Shown piece by piece: positions 34,385 to 42,855 of a stretch of DNA of 64,000 nt (its first letter is position 1; each line of letters starts with the position of its first letter). The translations under genes and the position numbers were made by a program. The stretch comes from JASHPR01 sp963729365 (GTDB lineage: Bacteria; Actinomycetota; Actinomycetes; Streptosporangiales; Streptosporangiaceae). The notes under the pieces were generated by a model that saw only the letters and a list, made by a program, of their open reading frames with translations, did no database searches and was not told where the DNA came from. The stretch covers positions 1 through 64,000 of the forward strand of contig CAVSNQ010000011.1 in assembly GCA_963729365.1 (NCBI GenBank), written 5' to 3'.

Positions 34385-34926
34385 CCCGGCTCGTCCGCCG
34401 GAACCTGCTCCCGGAACTTTCTGTATCAAGCCGGGCCGCGCCTCCTCTGCTCATGTAGGAACGGCTGGCTGCCCGGTGCGGCCTGGCCCGACCGTCGTTT
34501 CGCCCGTATTCCGATGCCCGCGAACAGAGGAGAATGCCGTGGTCCAGGCTCTTTCGCCGCCGATCCCGGCTCAGAGCACTCGATTCGGCTGACCAAGCAA
34601 TGAAGTTGGAGCTCCCCGGGGGGAACTGGCCCGCACGAACGGCGACGCCGCCGTGGGGGCCGCGCTGGGCGCGGGTCATGCTCGGCCGGACGCGCCCGAG
34701 GCCGTGGTGCGGCGACCGCCGCACCACGGCCTCCCTGCCGACCAGGTTCCGGGATCGACGCGGCAACGGAGTAGCCAGAATGCCTGACCGGATTGCCGCA
34801 TACTGCGACGATCGAATCGATACGTTTCGGGCTCAAGCCCGTCCGCCAGCCGCGCGGCGGGGTGGCGGCGGGACCGACGTACGGCACGCGATCCGGCAGG
34901 CCCTTCCGGCCTGGAAAGGACACGCC
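34385..34926. other. 542-bp spacer with hairpin and possible short frames
   Basis: Contains the hairpin at 34698-34733. AGAGGAGA just before 34534 precedes an ATG whose frame runs into the sigma gene. A GTG at 34539 opens only a 17-codon frame (VVQALSPPIPAQSTRFG). High-GC third positions at about 34617-34780 in another frame suggest a decayed gene. I cannot support a functional CDS here. Confidence 0.45.
34698..34733. terminator. 16-bp perfect stem with 4-nt loop
   Basis: GAGGCCGTGGTGCGGC (34698-34713) pairs exactly with GCCGCACCACGGCCTC (34718-34733) over GACC. It lies between the decarboxylase-like gene and the sigma factor, 193 bp before the sigma start, and could insulate the sigma operon from upstream transcription. 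Confidence 0.6.
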
Positions 34927-35535
34927 ATGGACGACGACGACTCGTCGGTCAGTGCCCTGGTCGCCCGGGTACGCGAAGGCGACCAGGAGGCGTGGAACGA
35001 GCTCATCGAGCGGTACTCGGCTCTGGTGTGGTCTATCTGCCAGCGGTACCAGTTAAGCCGCCAGGACGTCGACGATGTCGGCCAGAGCGTCTGGCTGCTG
35101 CTGGTCGAGAACGTCGGCAGCCTCAGGGAGGCCGCGGCGCTGCCCGGCTGGCTGGCCACAACGACCAGGCATGAAGTCCTGCGGGTGCTGCGGGTGGCCC
35201 GCCGGCATGACCATGCGGACCTGTCTCCTGAGGAGCAGATACAGCAGGATCCCGACGCCGCGACGATCGAGCAGGAGCTGATCGTGGCTGAACGCAACGC
35301 CGCCCTGCGCGCCGCGTTCGCCGAGCTGTCGCCCAGCTGCCACGAGTTGCTGTCGCTGCTGATCGGTGACCCGCCCCTGGCCTACGCGGACATCAGCGCC
35401 AGGCTGGGCATCCCCGTGGGCAGTATCGGCCCGACACGTGCTCGCTGCCTGGGCCGGCTGCGCCGGTCGCCGCATCTCGCCGGGCTTCTCGGCGACGACG
35501 CCAAGCCCGTCGAAGTCAGGGGGACCGGAAGGTGA
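34927..35535 (+). CDS. ECF-type RNA polymerase sigma factor
   Basis: 202 residues. Region 2 spans ALVARVREGDQEAWNELIERYSALVWSICQRY, then VDDVGQSVWLLLVEN. Region 4 is FAELSPSCHELLSLLIGDPPLAYADISARLGIPVGSIGPTRARCLGRLR. Its stop (TGA 35533-35535) is followed at once by the next gene at 35538. GGAAAGGA precedes ATG 34927. The downstream protein may act as its modulator. The locus with the TPR-CHAT and subtilisin-like genes suggests it controls a proteolytic response. Confidence 0.9.
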   Translation: MDDDDSSVSALVARVREGDQEAWNELIERYSALVWSICQRYQLSRQDVDDVGQSVWLLLVENVGSLREAAALPGWLATTTRHEVLRVLRVARRHDHADLSPEEQIQQDPDAATIEQELIVAERNAALRAAFAELSPSCHELLSLLIGDPPLAYADISARLGIPVGSIGPTRARCLGRLRRSPHLAGLLGDDAKPVEVRGTGR

Positions 35536-35537
35536 GC

Positions 35538-35996
35538 ATGGTGTCCGAAGTCTGGGACGACGAAGAACTCCTGGCCGCACTACGGCAAGCTCTAGACGCC
35601 CGGCAGGCCGTCCCCCCTGAATTCGTCGAAGCCGGCAAGAACGCCTTCACCTGGCACAACATCGACGCCGAACTCGCGCAGCTCACCTACGACTCCAGCC
35701 GTGACTCCGATCAGGTGCCGAGCCTGCGCGCCGAGACAGCGTCCATCCGCGCCCTCACCTTCACCTCGGCACACCTGACCATCGAACTCGAGGTCACCCA
35801 GGACTCGCTGCTCGGCCAGATCGTCCCGGCCCAGCCCGGGACGATCAAGATCCAGCCCCGGGACGGCACTGAGACGACAGTCGCCGCCGACGAGATCGGC
35901 TGCTTCTCGATCCGGCCCATCCCGGCTGGCCCGTTCCGGTTGCACTGCAAGACCACGGCCGACACCGATGCGCTTACCGGATGGATCACACTTTGA
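35538..35996 (+). CDS. Small protein of unknown function, coupled to the sigma factor
   Basis: 152 residues, start ATG 35538 with GGAAGG five bases upstream, three bases after the sigma stop. Residues 1-45 (DEELLAALRQALDARQAVPPEFVEAGKNAFTWHN) are helical; from 75 on it becomes beta-rich (LTIELEVTQDSLLGQIVPAQPG, GCFSIRPIPAGPFRLHC). No zinc anti-sigma motif and no membrane helix are present, so a classic anti-sigma factor is not supported. Position makes it a candidate modulator of the sigma factor or of the CHAT protein, which converges 10 bp away. Confidence 0.7.
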   Translation: MVSEVWDDEELLAALRQALDARQAVPPEFVEAGKNAFTWHNIDAELAQLTYDSSRDSDQVPSLRAETASIRALTFTSAHLTIELEVTQDSLLGQIVPAQPGTIKIQPRDGTETTVAADEIGCFSIRPIPAGPFRLHCKTTADTDALTGWITL

Positions 35997-36006
35997 CCGA
36001 CCCGCG

Positions 36007-38643
36007 TCAGCCAGCGCCCAGGGCCACGAGGGACATCGCCGCAACCTGCCGGACCGGATCACCGGCAGCGTCCTGCCGGACGCTGTGCAACGACTCGGCG
36101 AGGCTCTGACCCGCCCGCAGGTGCTGGTGCAGGCTCACCATCAGGGGCACGACGGCATAGTCGTTCAGCGGAACGACGCCTGCGATGATCCCGGCCGTGC
36201 CCAGCGGCAGCAGGCTGCTGACCAGGCCGAGTAGCTCATCGGCTCCGGCCGGGGCCAAGACGCCGGAGTCGCAGCTCGACAGCACCAGCCGGTAGGGCGC
36301 GCGGCGCAACTGCTCGAAGTCGTACACGGTGAGCGGTCCGTCGTGCATGCGCAACGAGGAGAACAGCGGGCTGTCGGCCCGGAAGCGCCCATGAGCGGCG
36401 ATGTGGGCCAGCCAGGCCCCGTCGATCGCGGACAGCACCCGCCTCGCCGTGGCCTCGCCACCGGACAGGACCGTGACATGGTCATACAGCTGGGCCACTA
36501 GCGGAACCTCGGCGCCGTCCGTGACCAGGCCAGGACCGCGGGCGAGCGTGACCTGCCGGCGGGCCGGCGGCGGGGCAGCATCCGCGCGCATCCAGGCCCC
36601 TGCGGATGGGGCAACGCTGAACACGCGGCCGCCCAGCGCGGGGAGCAGCGCCCACGGGATCGCGTGCAGCTTGCCCGGCGGAACCACAACGAGCGGCTGG
36701 TCGCCCAGGTAACTGGCGGCCGGGCCAAGGATCGCGTCCTGGAGATCCGGGCCCGCTGCCTTCAGGATGGCCAGCGCGCTGTCCGGGTCGTCCCCGGGGC
36801 GGCCGCGAGCCAGGCGGCGCAGGCCAAACCGGGCGAAATCAGCAGCACGGATCGCATCCTGGGTGCGGCCTGCCGTGAACTGCCGCACCCGGCCCGCCCC
36901 GCAGACCAGCACGTACAGGATGCCGTCGACATCGACGATCTCGACGAGCTGGGCCGTGCCCAGCTGGCCGAGCAGCGCCGTGATGTCGATGACGGCACGG
37001 CCGACGCCAGCCATGCCCGGGGCCTGCAGCGAGCGGGCCCGTACCACGCTTTCGAGCCGCAGCTGCTCCCGCTGCAGCTCCCCGCTCGACATGCCTTGCC
37101 GCCGCGCCTCCTCCAGCCGGCTGGTTACCTCGCGCAGCGCGGCGAGACCGGCATTAAGTTCCGCGTCAGCGGAGGGCCGTACCGCGGGCACGGTCAGCGC
37201 GGTGGCGCGCCAGCGCTCCGTCCAGGTTAGGAAGAGCCGGGGCCGGTGTGCCTGGGCGGCGTGGCGCTGAGCGAGCACAGCCAGTTCGGCGCCGCGAGCC
37301 GTGGCCTGGGCCCGCAGCTCCGAAGCGCCCAGAGTGAATCGATGCTCGTCTAGGACCTGGAGGCCGCGGCGGCACGCTACCAGCATGCGGCGTGGCTGCG
37401 CCGCTGCTTCGGCCCGCAGCGCTTCGGCGAGCCAGCCGCTGGCGCGCGCCATCGCCGCCCCGCGCCGCCGGCTCCGTGCCGCCGCGCTGAGATGGCGATC
37501 GGCTTCGGCTGGCCGACCGAGGTCCAGGGCCACCCGGCCGGCCAGCAGATGCGCCTGCGTCGCCTCGCCGGAGCCGAGCTCATCCAGTCGGCCGACCGCT
37601 CGTTTCGCCGCGCGCAGGAGCCGACCCGATACTGGTGCCACCGCGTGCTGCGCCTGGAGGAGTACCAGCCCGGCGTGGGCTACCCCCCAGGCGCTCTGCT
37701 GAGACCGGAAAAGCCGGTAGGCAGCCTGCGCCCGGTCCAGCGCTGCCTGCGGCTCGGCTGCCGCCAGCGCGCTGTTGGCCGCCGTCAGCAGCAATTCGGC
37801 CTTCTTGGTGGACCAGCCACGATTCTGCTCAATATCGCGTATGGCGACATCCGCCTCGGCCAGCGCCTCGGTCGCCAGTCCCGCCGCCAGCAACACGTCG
37901 CACCGGTCGAGGCTGAGGAATGGCGTCGTCACGTTGAGCAACTGGTAGCGGGAGGCTGCCTCATCCAAAAAAGAAAGCGCAGCCGGAAGATCTCCTGAGC
38001 GGAAGGCGGCCACCCCGCGGTTGAGCACTGTATGGACCGACGCCAGGTCCTGATTGGTTTCGGCGAACAGGCGCCCCGCGGCCACAAAATCAGCATCCGC
38101 GCGGCCAGGCGACCCGATGGCTAGATAGACGAGCCCGCGGCCACTCAGCGCGCGAGCCATCCAGACCGTGTCGCCTGCGCGCTGCAGCATGCCGACCGCG
38201 CGGCGGAAGTCATCTAGGGCCGCGGCGTTCCGGCCGAGCGTCCAGAACACATGGCCGCGCCGGTGGAGCACCCGTCCCTTGAGCACGCCGCTGGAGATTT
38301 GGACGGCTCGTTCAAAGGCGGCGAGCCCGCTCGCCGTCCGGCCTGCGTAGACAAACGCCACGCCTAGAGACCCCAGCACATCAGCTTCGCGCTCCGCGGA
38401 GCCGGTCCGGCGGGCCAGGCGCAGCGCACTGCGCAACTCGCGGACACCCGCATCGATATCGTCGGTCTCGCGCAGAGCTATCCCGGCGGCCTGATGGGCC
38501 ACCGATGCCTCGTACGTACCAGGTTGCCTAGCTAAAAACTCGCGCGCTCTGGCAACGGCATCGCGAGGACGGGACAAGGCCAGCGGCAGCAAGTCGTCCA
38601 CCTCGCGCTGTCCGGACCCGGCCGCGAGGGCGCCTACCGCCAC
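36007..38643 (-). CDS. TPR-CHAT protease (caspase-like)
   Basis: 878 residues. The N-terminal half (about 30-450) is a string of TPR-like helical pairs (YEASVAHQAAGIALRETDDIDAGVREL and many more). The C-terminus is a CHAT caspase-like peptidase. The catalytic His is in WLAHIAAHGRF (about 750) and Cys in LVLSSCDSGVL (about 790), both intact. VVVPPGKLHAIPWALLPALGG is the typical lead-in. CHAT enzymes cleave protein targets when activated through their repeat domain. It is divergent from the subtilisin-like gene (38960) and convergent with the sigma pair. The start may be ATG 38643. Confidence 0.88.
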   Translation of the reverse strand: MAVGALAAGSGQREVDDLLPLALSRPRDAVARAREFLARQPGTYEASVAHQAAGIALRETDDIDAGVRELRSALRLARRTGSAEREADVLGSLGVAFVYAGRTASGLAAFERAVQISSGVLKGRVLHRRGHVFWTLGRNAAALDDFRRAVGMLQRAGDTVWMARALSGRGLVYLAIGSPGRADADFVAAGRLFAETNQDLASVHTVLNRGVAAFRSGDLPAALSFLDEAASRYQLLNVTTPFLSLDRCDVLLAAGLATEALAEADVAIRDIEQNRGWSTKKAELLLTAANSALAAAEPQAALDRAQAAYRLFRSQQSAWGVAHAGLVLLQAQHAVAPVSGRLLRAAKRAVGRLDELGSGEATQAHLLAGRVALDLGRPAEADRHLSAAARSRRRGAAMARASGWLAEALRAEAAAQPRRMLVACRRGLQVLDEHRFTLGASELRAQATARGAELAVLAQRHAAQAHRPRLFLTWTERWRATALTVPAVRPSADAELNAGLAALREVTSRLEEARRQGMSSGELQREQLRLESVVRARSLQAPGMAGVGRAVIDITALLGQLGTAQLVEIVDVDGILYVLVCGAGRVRQFTAGRTQDAIRAADFARFGLRRLARGRPGDDPDSALAILKAAGPDLQDAILGPAASYLGDQPLVVVPPGKLHAIPWALLPALGGRVFSVAPSAGAWMRADAAPPPARRQVTLARGPGLVTDGAEVPLVAQLYDHVTVLSGGEATARRVLSAIDGAWLAHIAAHGRFRADSPLFSSLRMHDGPLTVYDFEQLRRAPYRLVLSSCDSGVLAPAGADELLGLVSSLLPLGTAGIIAGVVPLNDYAVVPLMVSLHQHLRAGQSLAESLHSVRQDAAGDPVRQVAAMSLVALGAG

Positions 38644-38959
38644 GGAGCCGATTTTAGATCCTGGTATCCTCGCGGTCCATTTTTTTCGCGAAAATAGTTT
38701 TCTACCTGCCGATCTCCATTGAGCGCCTTTCCCGTCACCACTTTAAGTCACAAATACCATACAGAAAGTAATCACGCCGAGGTGGCCACATCCCTCGATG
38801 GAAGTCGGTCATGCAAGGTATCACGTTGCTAGGCGATTACTCCGTATGAGTACAGGGGCCTACAGGCGCGTCCGCGCGCCTGCGGCCCCTGCGCCACCGG
38901 CCCGCCTCAGGTCCGGTAACGGGCACATTCATGCAGTTCAAAAACCTGGGGAGATTAGC
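38644..38959. promoter_or_regulatory. Divergent promoter region between CHAT and subtilase genes
   Basis: This 316-bp gap contains the only markedly AT-rich tract nearby, with a perfect palindrome TTTTCGCGAAAA at 38683-38694 and AT-rich sequence at 38740-38775 (CACAAATACCATACAGAAAG). It probably holds promoters for both genes. I could not confidently assign -35/-10 pairs for the ECF sigma factor. Confidence 0.5.
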
Positions 38960-40252
38960 ATGCCTGAGCAATCAGACGATTGGAAAGTCGGCCTGGAGCG
39001 CAAGGTCGTCGATGAGATTGAGCACGTAATCCGCGCCTTCCGCCCGTCGCCCGACGAGGGAATCGACATCAAGGCCGCCCGCGGCGAGAACCGCGTCGAC
39101 CACCTGTACGCCGAAGGCCAGATCCTGGTCCGTGATCAGTACCTCGGGCAGGTGCTCGAGATCCTCGACCTGCCAGCCGAGCAGGAGGTGCGGGCCGCCG
39201 GGCGGCTTCGGCGTGTCATCGCAGGTGTGGTCCTGCTTACCCTGGACGAAGCACAATCCGCGGTGCTCGACGCGCTCGCCCTGATTGACGAGCGACTCGG
39301 CCGAGGAATCGCGACACCTGATCATGTCCTGACCGTCGCAGGCGGCGCGGGATCTCCCTGCCCGGCCACGGAACCTCAGGAAGTGTACGACGAGATCGAG
39401 CCCTATCCCTCGGTCAGTCATGGCAACGGCGGTGCCGGGGTCCTGATCTACATGGACGACACCGGGCTGCTGAAAGACACGGCCGCGACACACCCGTGGC
39501 TGGCCGGAGTTCAAGGGGATCTGGATCCCCTTCCGCCCGAAGACCCACCCGGCACGCAGCCGATCCCGCCGTACACCGGACACGGCACATTCGTCGCGGG
39601 AGTCGCGCGTTGCATGGCGCCCGCCGCGGACATCATCGTGACCGACGCCATCTCGACCGCGGGCAGCGAGCTGGAATCCAATTGGATTCCTAGGCTCGAA
39701 GCGGCGCTCAGCCTCGGAGTGGACATTTTCCACCTCAGCATTGCCGCACATTCCAGGCACGACTTTCCCATGATCGCCTTCCGGGAGTGGCTCAAACACC
39801 TGGGCGAGCACGGGGGCGCGGTATGCGTGGTCGCAGCAGGCAACGACGGCTCCCGGCGGCCGACCTGGCCGGCTGCCTTCTCTGACGTGATTTCCGTCGG
39901 CGCGCTCGGGGGTGACTGGCGAGGCCGGGCTACGTTCAGCAACTTCGGCCCGTGGGTCGACGTGTACGCGCCTGGGCGCGACCTCGTCAACGCCTATGCG
40001 ACCGGGACGTATACCTGCCACGTCAGCCCGTACACCGGAGAAGTCCGGAAGTTCTACGGCATGGCGAAGTGGAGCGGCACGTCGTTCTCGACTCCGATCG
40101 TGACCGGGCTCATCGCCGACCGGATATCCCGTACCGGCGAAAACGCCCGGCCAGCGGCCGCCGCGCTGCTCGCCGAGGCGCGATCCCAGGCGATCCCGGG
40201 CGTCGGCCCGGTTCTGCTGCCCGACCACAACGGCGAGCCGCACGCGCACTGA
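38960..40252 (+). CDS. Cytoplasmic subtilisin-like (S8) serine protease with N-terminal extension
   Basis: 430 residues without signal peptide. The catalytic triad is intact: Asp in LIYMDDTGLL (about 165), His in GHGTFVAGVA (about 207) and Ser in WSGTSFSTPIVTG (about 374). The oxyanion Asn is in VVAAGNDGS (about 294). The N-terminal ~150 residues (MPEQSDDWKVGLERKVVDEI and on) are not a standard propeptide and could be a docking or autoinhibitory part. GGGGAG precedes ATG 38960. It is divergent from the TPR-CHAT protease, which might activate it by cleavage. Confidence 0.9.
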   Translation: MPEQSDDWKVGLERKVVDEIEHVIRAFRPSPDEGIDIKAARGENRVDHLYAEGQILVRDQYLGQVLEILDLPAEQEVRAAGRLRRVIAGVVLLTLDEAQSAVLDALALIDERLGRGIATPDHVLTVAGGAGSPCPATEPQEVYDEIEPYPSVSHGNGGAGVLIYMDDTGLLKDTAATHPWLAGVQGDLDPLPPEDPPGTQPIPPYTGHGTFVAGVARCMAPAADIIVTDAISTAGSELESNWIPRLEAALSLGVDIFHLSIAAHSRHDFPMIAFREWLKHLGEHGGAVCVVAAGNDGSRRPTWPAAFSDVISVGALGGDWRGRATFSNFGPWVDVYAPGRDLVNAYATGTYTCHVSPYTGEVRKFYGMAKWSGTSFSTPIVTGLIADRISRTGENARPAAAALLAEARSQAIPGVGPVLLPDHNGEPHAH

Positions 40253-40272
40253 TCTGCGGCGACTGCGGGGGC

Positions 40273-40307
40273 GAGCGCGTCGGGGAGCCTGGCTCCCCGA
40301 CGCGCTC
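40273..40307. terminator. 35-nt near-perfect palindrome, bidirectional terminator
   Basis: GAGCGCGTCGGGGAGCC (40273-40289) pairs perfectly with GGCTCCCCGACGCGCTC (40291-40307), one base apart. It lies between the subtilase stop and the convergent unknown gene, so it probably terminates both. No U-run. Confidence 0.8.
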
Positions 40308-40322
40308 CGGTTTAGGTGACCG

Positions 40323-40952
40323 CTACGGCAGGGCCTGCTCGGCGAAGGTCAGCATCTGCTGCCATAGCGGGTCGATCGCCGAGGTGGCCACGGCGTCGTG
40401 CAGGGCGATCACGAGCGATTGCAGGTCCGCGTTCCGGAGCCAGGCCGGATTCCCGGCCGCCACGTTCGCGAGGTGAGACTGCGCCGACACCCCGTCCGCG
40501 TTCCCCAGCACGGTGCCGATGACATCACCGGGCCAGGTCACCTGGCCCTGGAGACCTCCCGGGCTGGCCTGCGTGATCGAACCGAAGACCGCCTCCGTGA
40601 ACCGGTCGGAGGCGTCCTGCGCAAAGTGCAGCCGGACCGTTTCCACGAACTCCCGCAGCGGGAGATCGTCCAGCCCGCTGCCAGGGCCCTCCAACTGGCC
40701 GGCGACCTGGTCCCTGATCGCCTTGACCTCCTCGGGCGGAAGGATCTCGATGATCTGCGGGACCGGCGGGCCGGTGGTCCAGAACTGCCTGGTGAATATG
40801 CCGCCCGAGTAAGAAACCAGAATTCCGGCCCCGTCATCCGGAAGTTGCGCGGCAATGATGACCGCTCCGCCGAGGGCCGGAAGCCCGGGGCCGGAGAAGC
40901 CGCCTTGCCAGAGTCCCGTTTCCTCGGCTGCACCGGTCGCAGGGGTCGCCAT
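40323..40952 (-). CDS. Unrecognised protein beside the subtilase
   Basis: 209 residues, start ATG 40952 with AAGGAG 6 bp upstream. It begins MATPATGAAEETGLWQGGF and has Gly/Pro-rich beta-like sequence (ALGGAVIIAAQLPDDGAGILV, IFTRQFWTTGPPVPQIIEILP), then a helical part (LREFVETVRLHFAQDASDRFTEAVFGSITQ). No known domain, membrane helix or signal peptide is evident. A location next to two proteases makes it a candidate regulator or substrate, but no more can be said. Confidence 0.65.
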   Translation of the reverse strand: MATPATGAAEETGLWQGGFSGPGLPALGGAVIIAAQLPDDGAGILVSYSGGIFTRQFWTTGPPVPQIIEILPPEEVKAIRDQVAGQLEGPGSGLDDLPLREFVETVRLHFAQDASDRFTEAVFGSITQASPGGLQGQVTWPGDVIGTVLGNADGVSAQSHLANVAAGNPAWLRNADLQSLVIALHDAVATSAIDPLWQQMLTFAEQALP

Positions 40953-41186
40953 TTTCTGCTCCTTACCTAGGCCGCGCGCGATTGCCGCTCCCCAAAGGAG
41001 CAGAGGTGCGGCGCGTGGTTCCTGATACGCGCCGCGGCGAAGGTCCTGGCCCGGCAACAGCGGGCCAGGACCTGACCCAGGCGGGACCCTTGACGGCCCG
41101 CGGCCACGCGCTGGCCCGGCATCGCCGGGTGACGTCAGGGCTAGGACCAGCGCCGGTGGCATCAGCGCCGGGCCTGCACGCAAGTA

Positions 41187-41215
41187 TTGACAAATGGTCA
41201 ACCCATTTACATCCT
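41187..41215 (+). promoter_or_regulatory. Candidate promoter with overlapping palindrome upstream of the GS-like gene
   Basis: TTGACA (41187-41192) is followed after 17 bp by CATCCT (41210-41215), a possible -35/-10 pair. Inverted repeat AAATGG (41192-41197) and CCATTT (41203-41208) overlaps it, in a position to repress. The FadR-type regulator at 43865 is the nearest candidate to bind here; that is inference. Confidence 0.5.
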
Positions 41216-41302
41216 AGGTCAGAACAGCACCGAGTCCCCCGTCCGTCCCCACGGCCAGGGTGGGATCGCGAACCGCAGCCGCAGCGAACGAAGGGACAGT
41301 TG

Positions 41303-42787
41303 ATGGTTAGTGCAACGGACTTGCCCAGCTCTGGCCTCCGGGCCTCAGGTCCGGGATTCATCGAACGTCACGGCCTGTGGTCGCAGGCGCAGCACAGCGC
41401 TGCTGAAGAGATCCGGTCAAGAGTTCAGGAGGGTGACCTCAGGCAGGTCCGGATCGGGTGGGGTGACCAGCACGGCATCATGCGGGGCAAGACGCTTACG
41501 ATCCCCGAGTTCGTTCGGAGCCTGCGCGACGGCAAGGACTTCCAGCTCGTCACCACCGTCTTCGACACCACGAACCACCCGGTCGTCGCTCCTTTTGACG
41601 CGGGCAACTTCCCCGGCGTACCCGAGCTGAACGGGCTTCCCGACGGGCTTCTGGTGCCTGACCCGGCGACCTTCCGCCTCCTGCCGTGGGCCGACGGCAC
41701 TGCCTCGATCCTCTCCGACGCGTACTTCCAGAACGGCAAACCGGTGCCGTTCTCGACCAGGCAGGTCCTGCACACGCAGCTCGACCAGCTGTCTGCCATG
41801 GGCCTGGAGTATGTGGCGGGTCTGGAGATCGAGCTCTACATCATGCGCCTGCTCGATCCGATGCTCTCCCCTGAGCACTGTGGGTGGCCGCCAGAACCAC
41901 CTCGGGTGGAGGGCTTGTCCCACGGGTTCCAGTACCTCACCGAGAGCCGGAACGACGAGGTTCACGAACTGCTCGACCGCCTGCAGAGCGAACTGGTCGC
42001 GCTGGGCCTGCCGCTGGCGACGATCGAGGACGAGTGGGGGCCCGGCCAGATCGAGGTCACTTTCGAGCCCCAGGTCGGGCTGGAGTGCGCCGACAGCGCC
42101 CTGCTCCTGCGCACGGCCATCAAGCAGATCTGCCGACGGCTCGGATACCACGCCACGTTCATGGCCAGGCCCGCGTTCCCGGAGTTCTTCCCGAGCGGAT
42201 GGCACCTGCACCAGTCTCTCCGGCGCATCGACGCTGGCAACAACGCATTCGCCGACGAGTCCGGCAGCGAACGCCTCTCGCCAGAAGGGCTTTACTGGAT
42301 CGGCGGGCTCCTCGCGCATGCGGCGGCGTCCTCGGTATTCACGACGCCTACGATCACCGGGTACAAGCGGTATCGGCCCGACTCGTTCGCCCCCGACCGG
42401 GTGACGTGGGCCTACGAGAACCGGGGCGCGATGCTCCGGGTCATCGGTGAACCGGGCTCGCCAGCCGCGCATGTCGAGAACCGGATCGGCGACTCAGCCG
42501 CCAACCCGTACCTCTACCTGGCCTCGCAGGTGGCAGCGGGCATCGATGGGCTCCGGCAAGGCCTGGACCCGGGCGAACCCGCGCTCGAGCCATACAAAGC
42601 CAGCGCCCGTCCCCTGCCGAAGAGCCTTATGGAGGCATTGGGTGTCCTGCGGGAGGACACTTTCTTCCGCTCGGCGTTTGGCGATATTTTCGTCGACTAC
42701 ATTCTGAGGATCAAGGATTTCGAGGTCGGAAGGTTCCTCAGCCATGTCACTGACTGGGAGCATCAAGAATACTTCGAGATGTACTGA
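41303..42787 (+). CDS. Glutamine synthetase family enzyme (GlnA-like, gamma-glutamyl ligase)
   Basis: 494 residues with GS fold landmarks: GLEIELYIMRLL (metal Glu), LATIEDEWGPGQIEVTFEPQ (active site), FMARPAFPEFFPSGWHLHQSLRR, and DRVTWAYENRGAMLRVIGEPGSPAAHVENRIGDSAANPYLYLA (adenine and Arg loops). It is longer than ordinary GlnA and lacks the typical adenylylation loop, so glutamylation of an amine is likelier than housekeeping ammonia assimilation. A nitrilase and a FadR-type regulator follow. ATG 41303 has AAGGGA 7 bp upstream. Confidence 0.85.
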   Translation: MVSATDLPSSGLRASGPGFIERHGLWSQAQHSAAEEIRSRVQEGDLRQVRIGWGDQHGIMRGKTLTIPEFVRSLRDGKDFQLVTTVFDTTNHPVVAPFDAGNFPGVPELNGLPDGLLVPDPATFRLLPWADGTASILSDAYFQNGKPVPFSTRQVLHTQLDQLSAMGLEYVAGLEIELYIMRLLDPMLSPEHCGWPPEPPRVEGLSHGFQYLTESRNDEVHELLDRLQSELVALGLPLATIEDEWGPGQIEVTFEPQVGLECADSALLLRTAIKQICRRLGYHATFMARPAFPEFFPSGWHLHQSLRRIDAGNNAFADESGSERLSPEGLYWIGGLLAHAAASSVFTTPTITGYKRYRPDSFAPDRVTWAYENRGAMLRVIGEPGSPAAHVENRIGDSAANPYLYLASQVAAGIDGLRQGLDPGEPALEPYKASARPLPKSLMEALGVLREDTFFRSAFGDIFVDYILRIKDFEVGRFLSHVTDWEHQEYFEMY

Positions 42788-42855
42788 GCCGGGCACATCG
42801 TAAAGCGGAGCGCACCCGTCCCTGACGAGCCACGCGAAGAAAGGCACAGCATTAA

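Noticed and set aside
34530..34640. RiPP precursor peptide starting at ATG 34534 or GTG 34539
   Set aside because: No modification enzymes nearby; the ATG frame simply runs into the sigma gene and the GTG frame is 17 codons.
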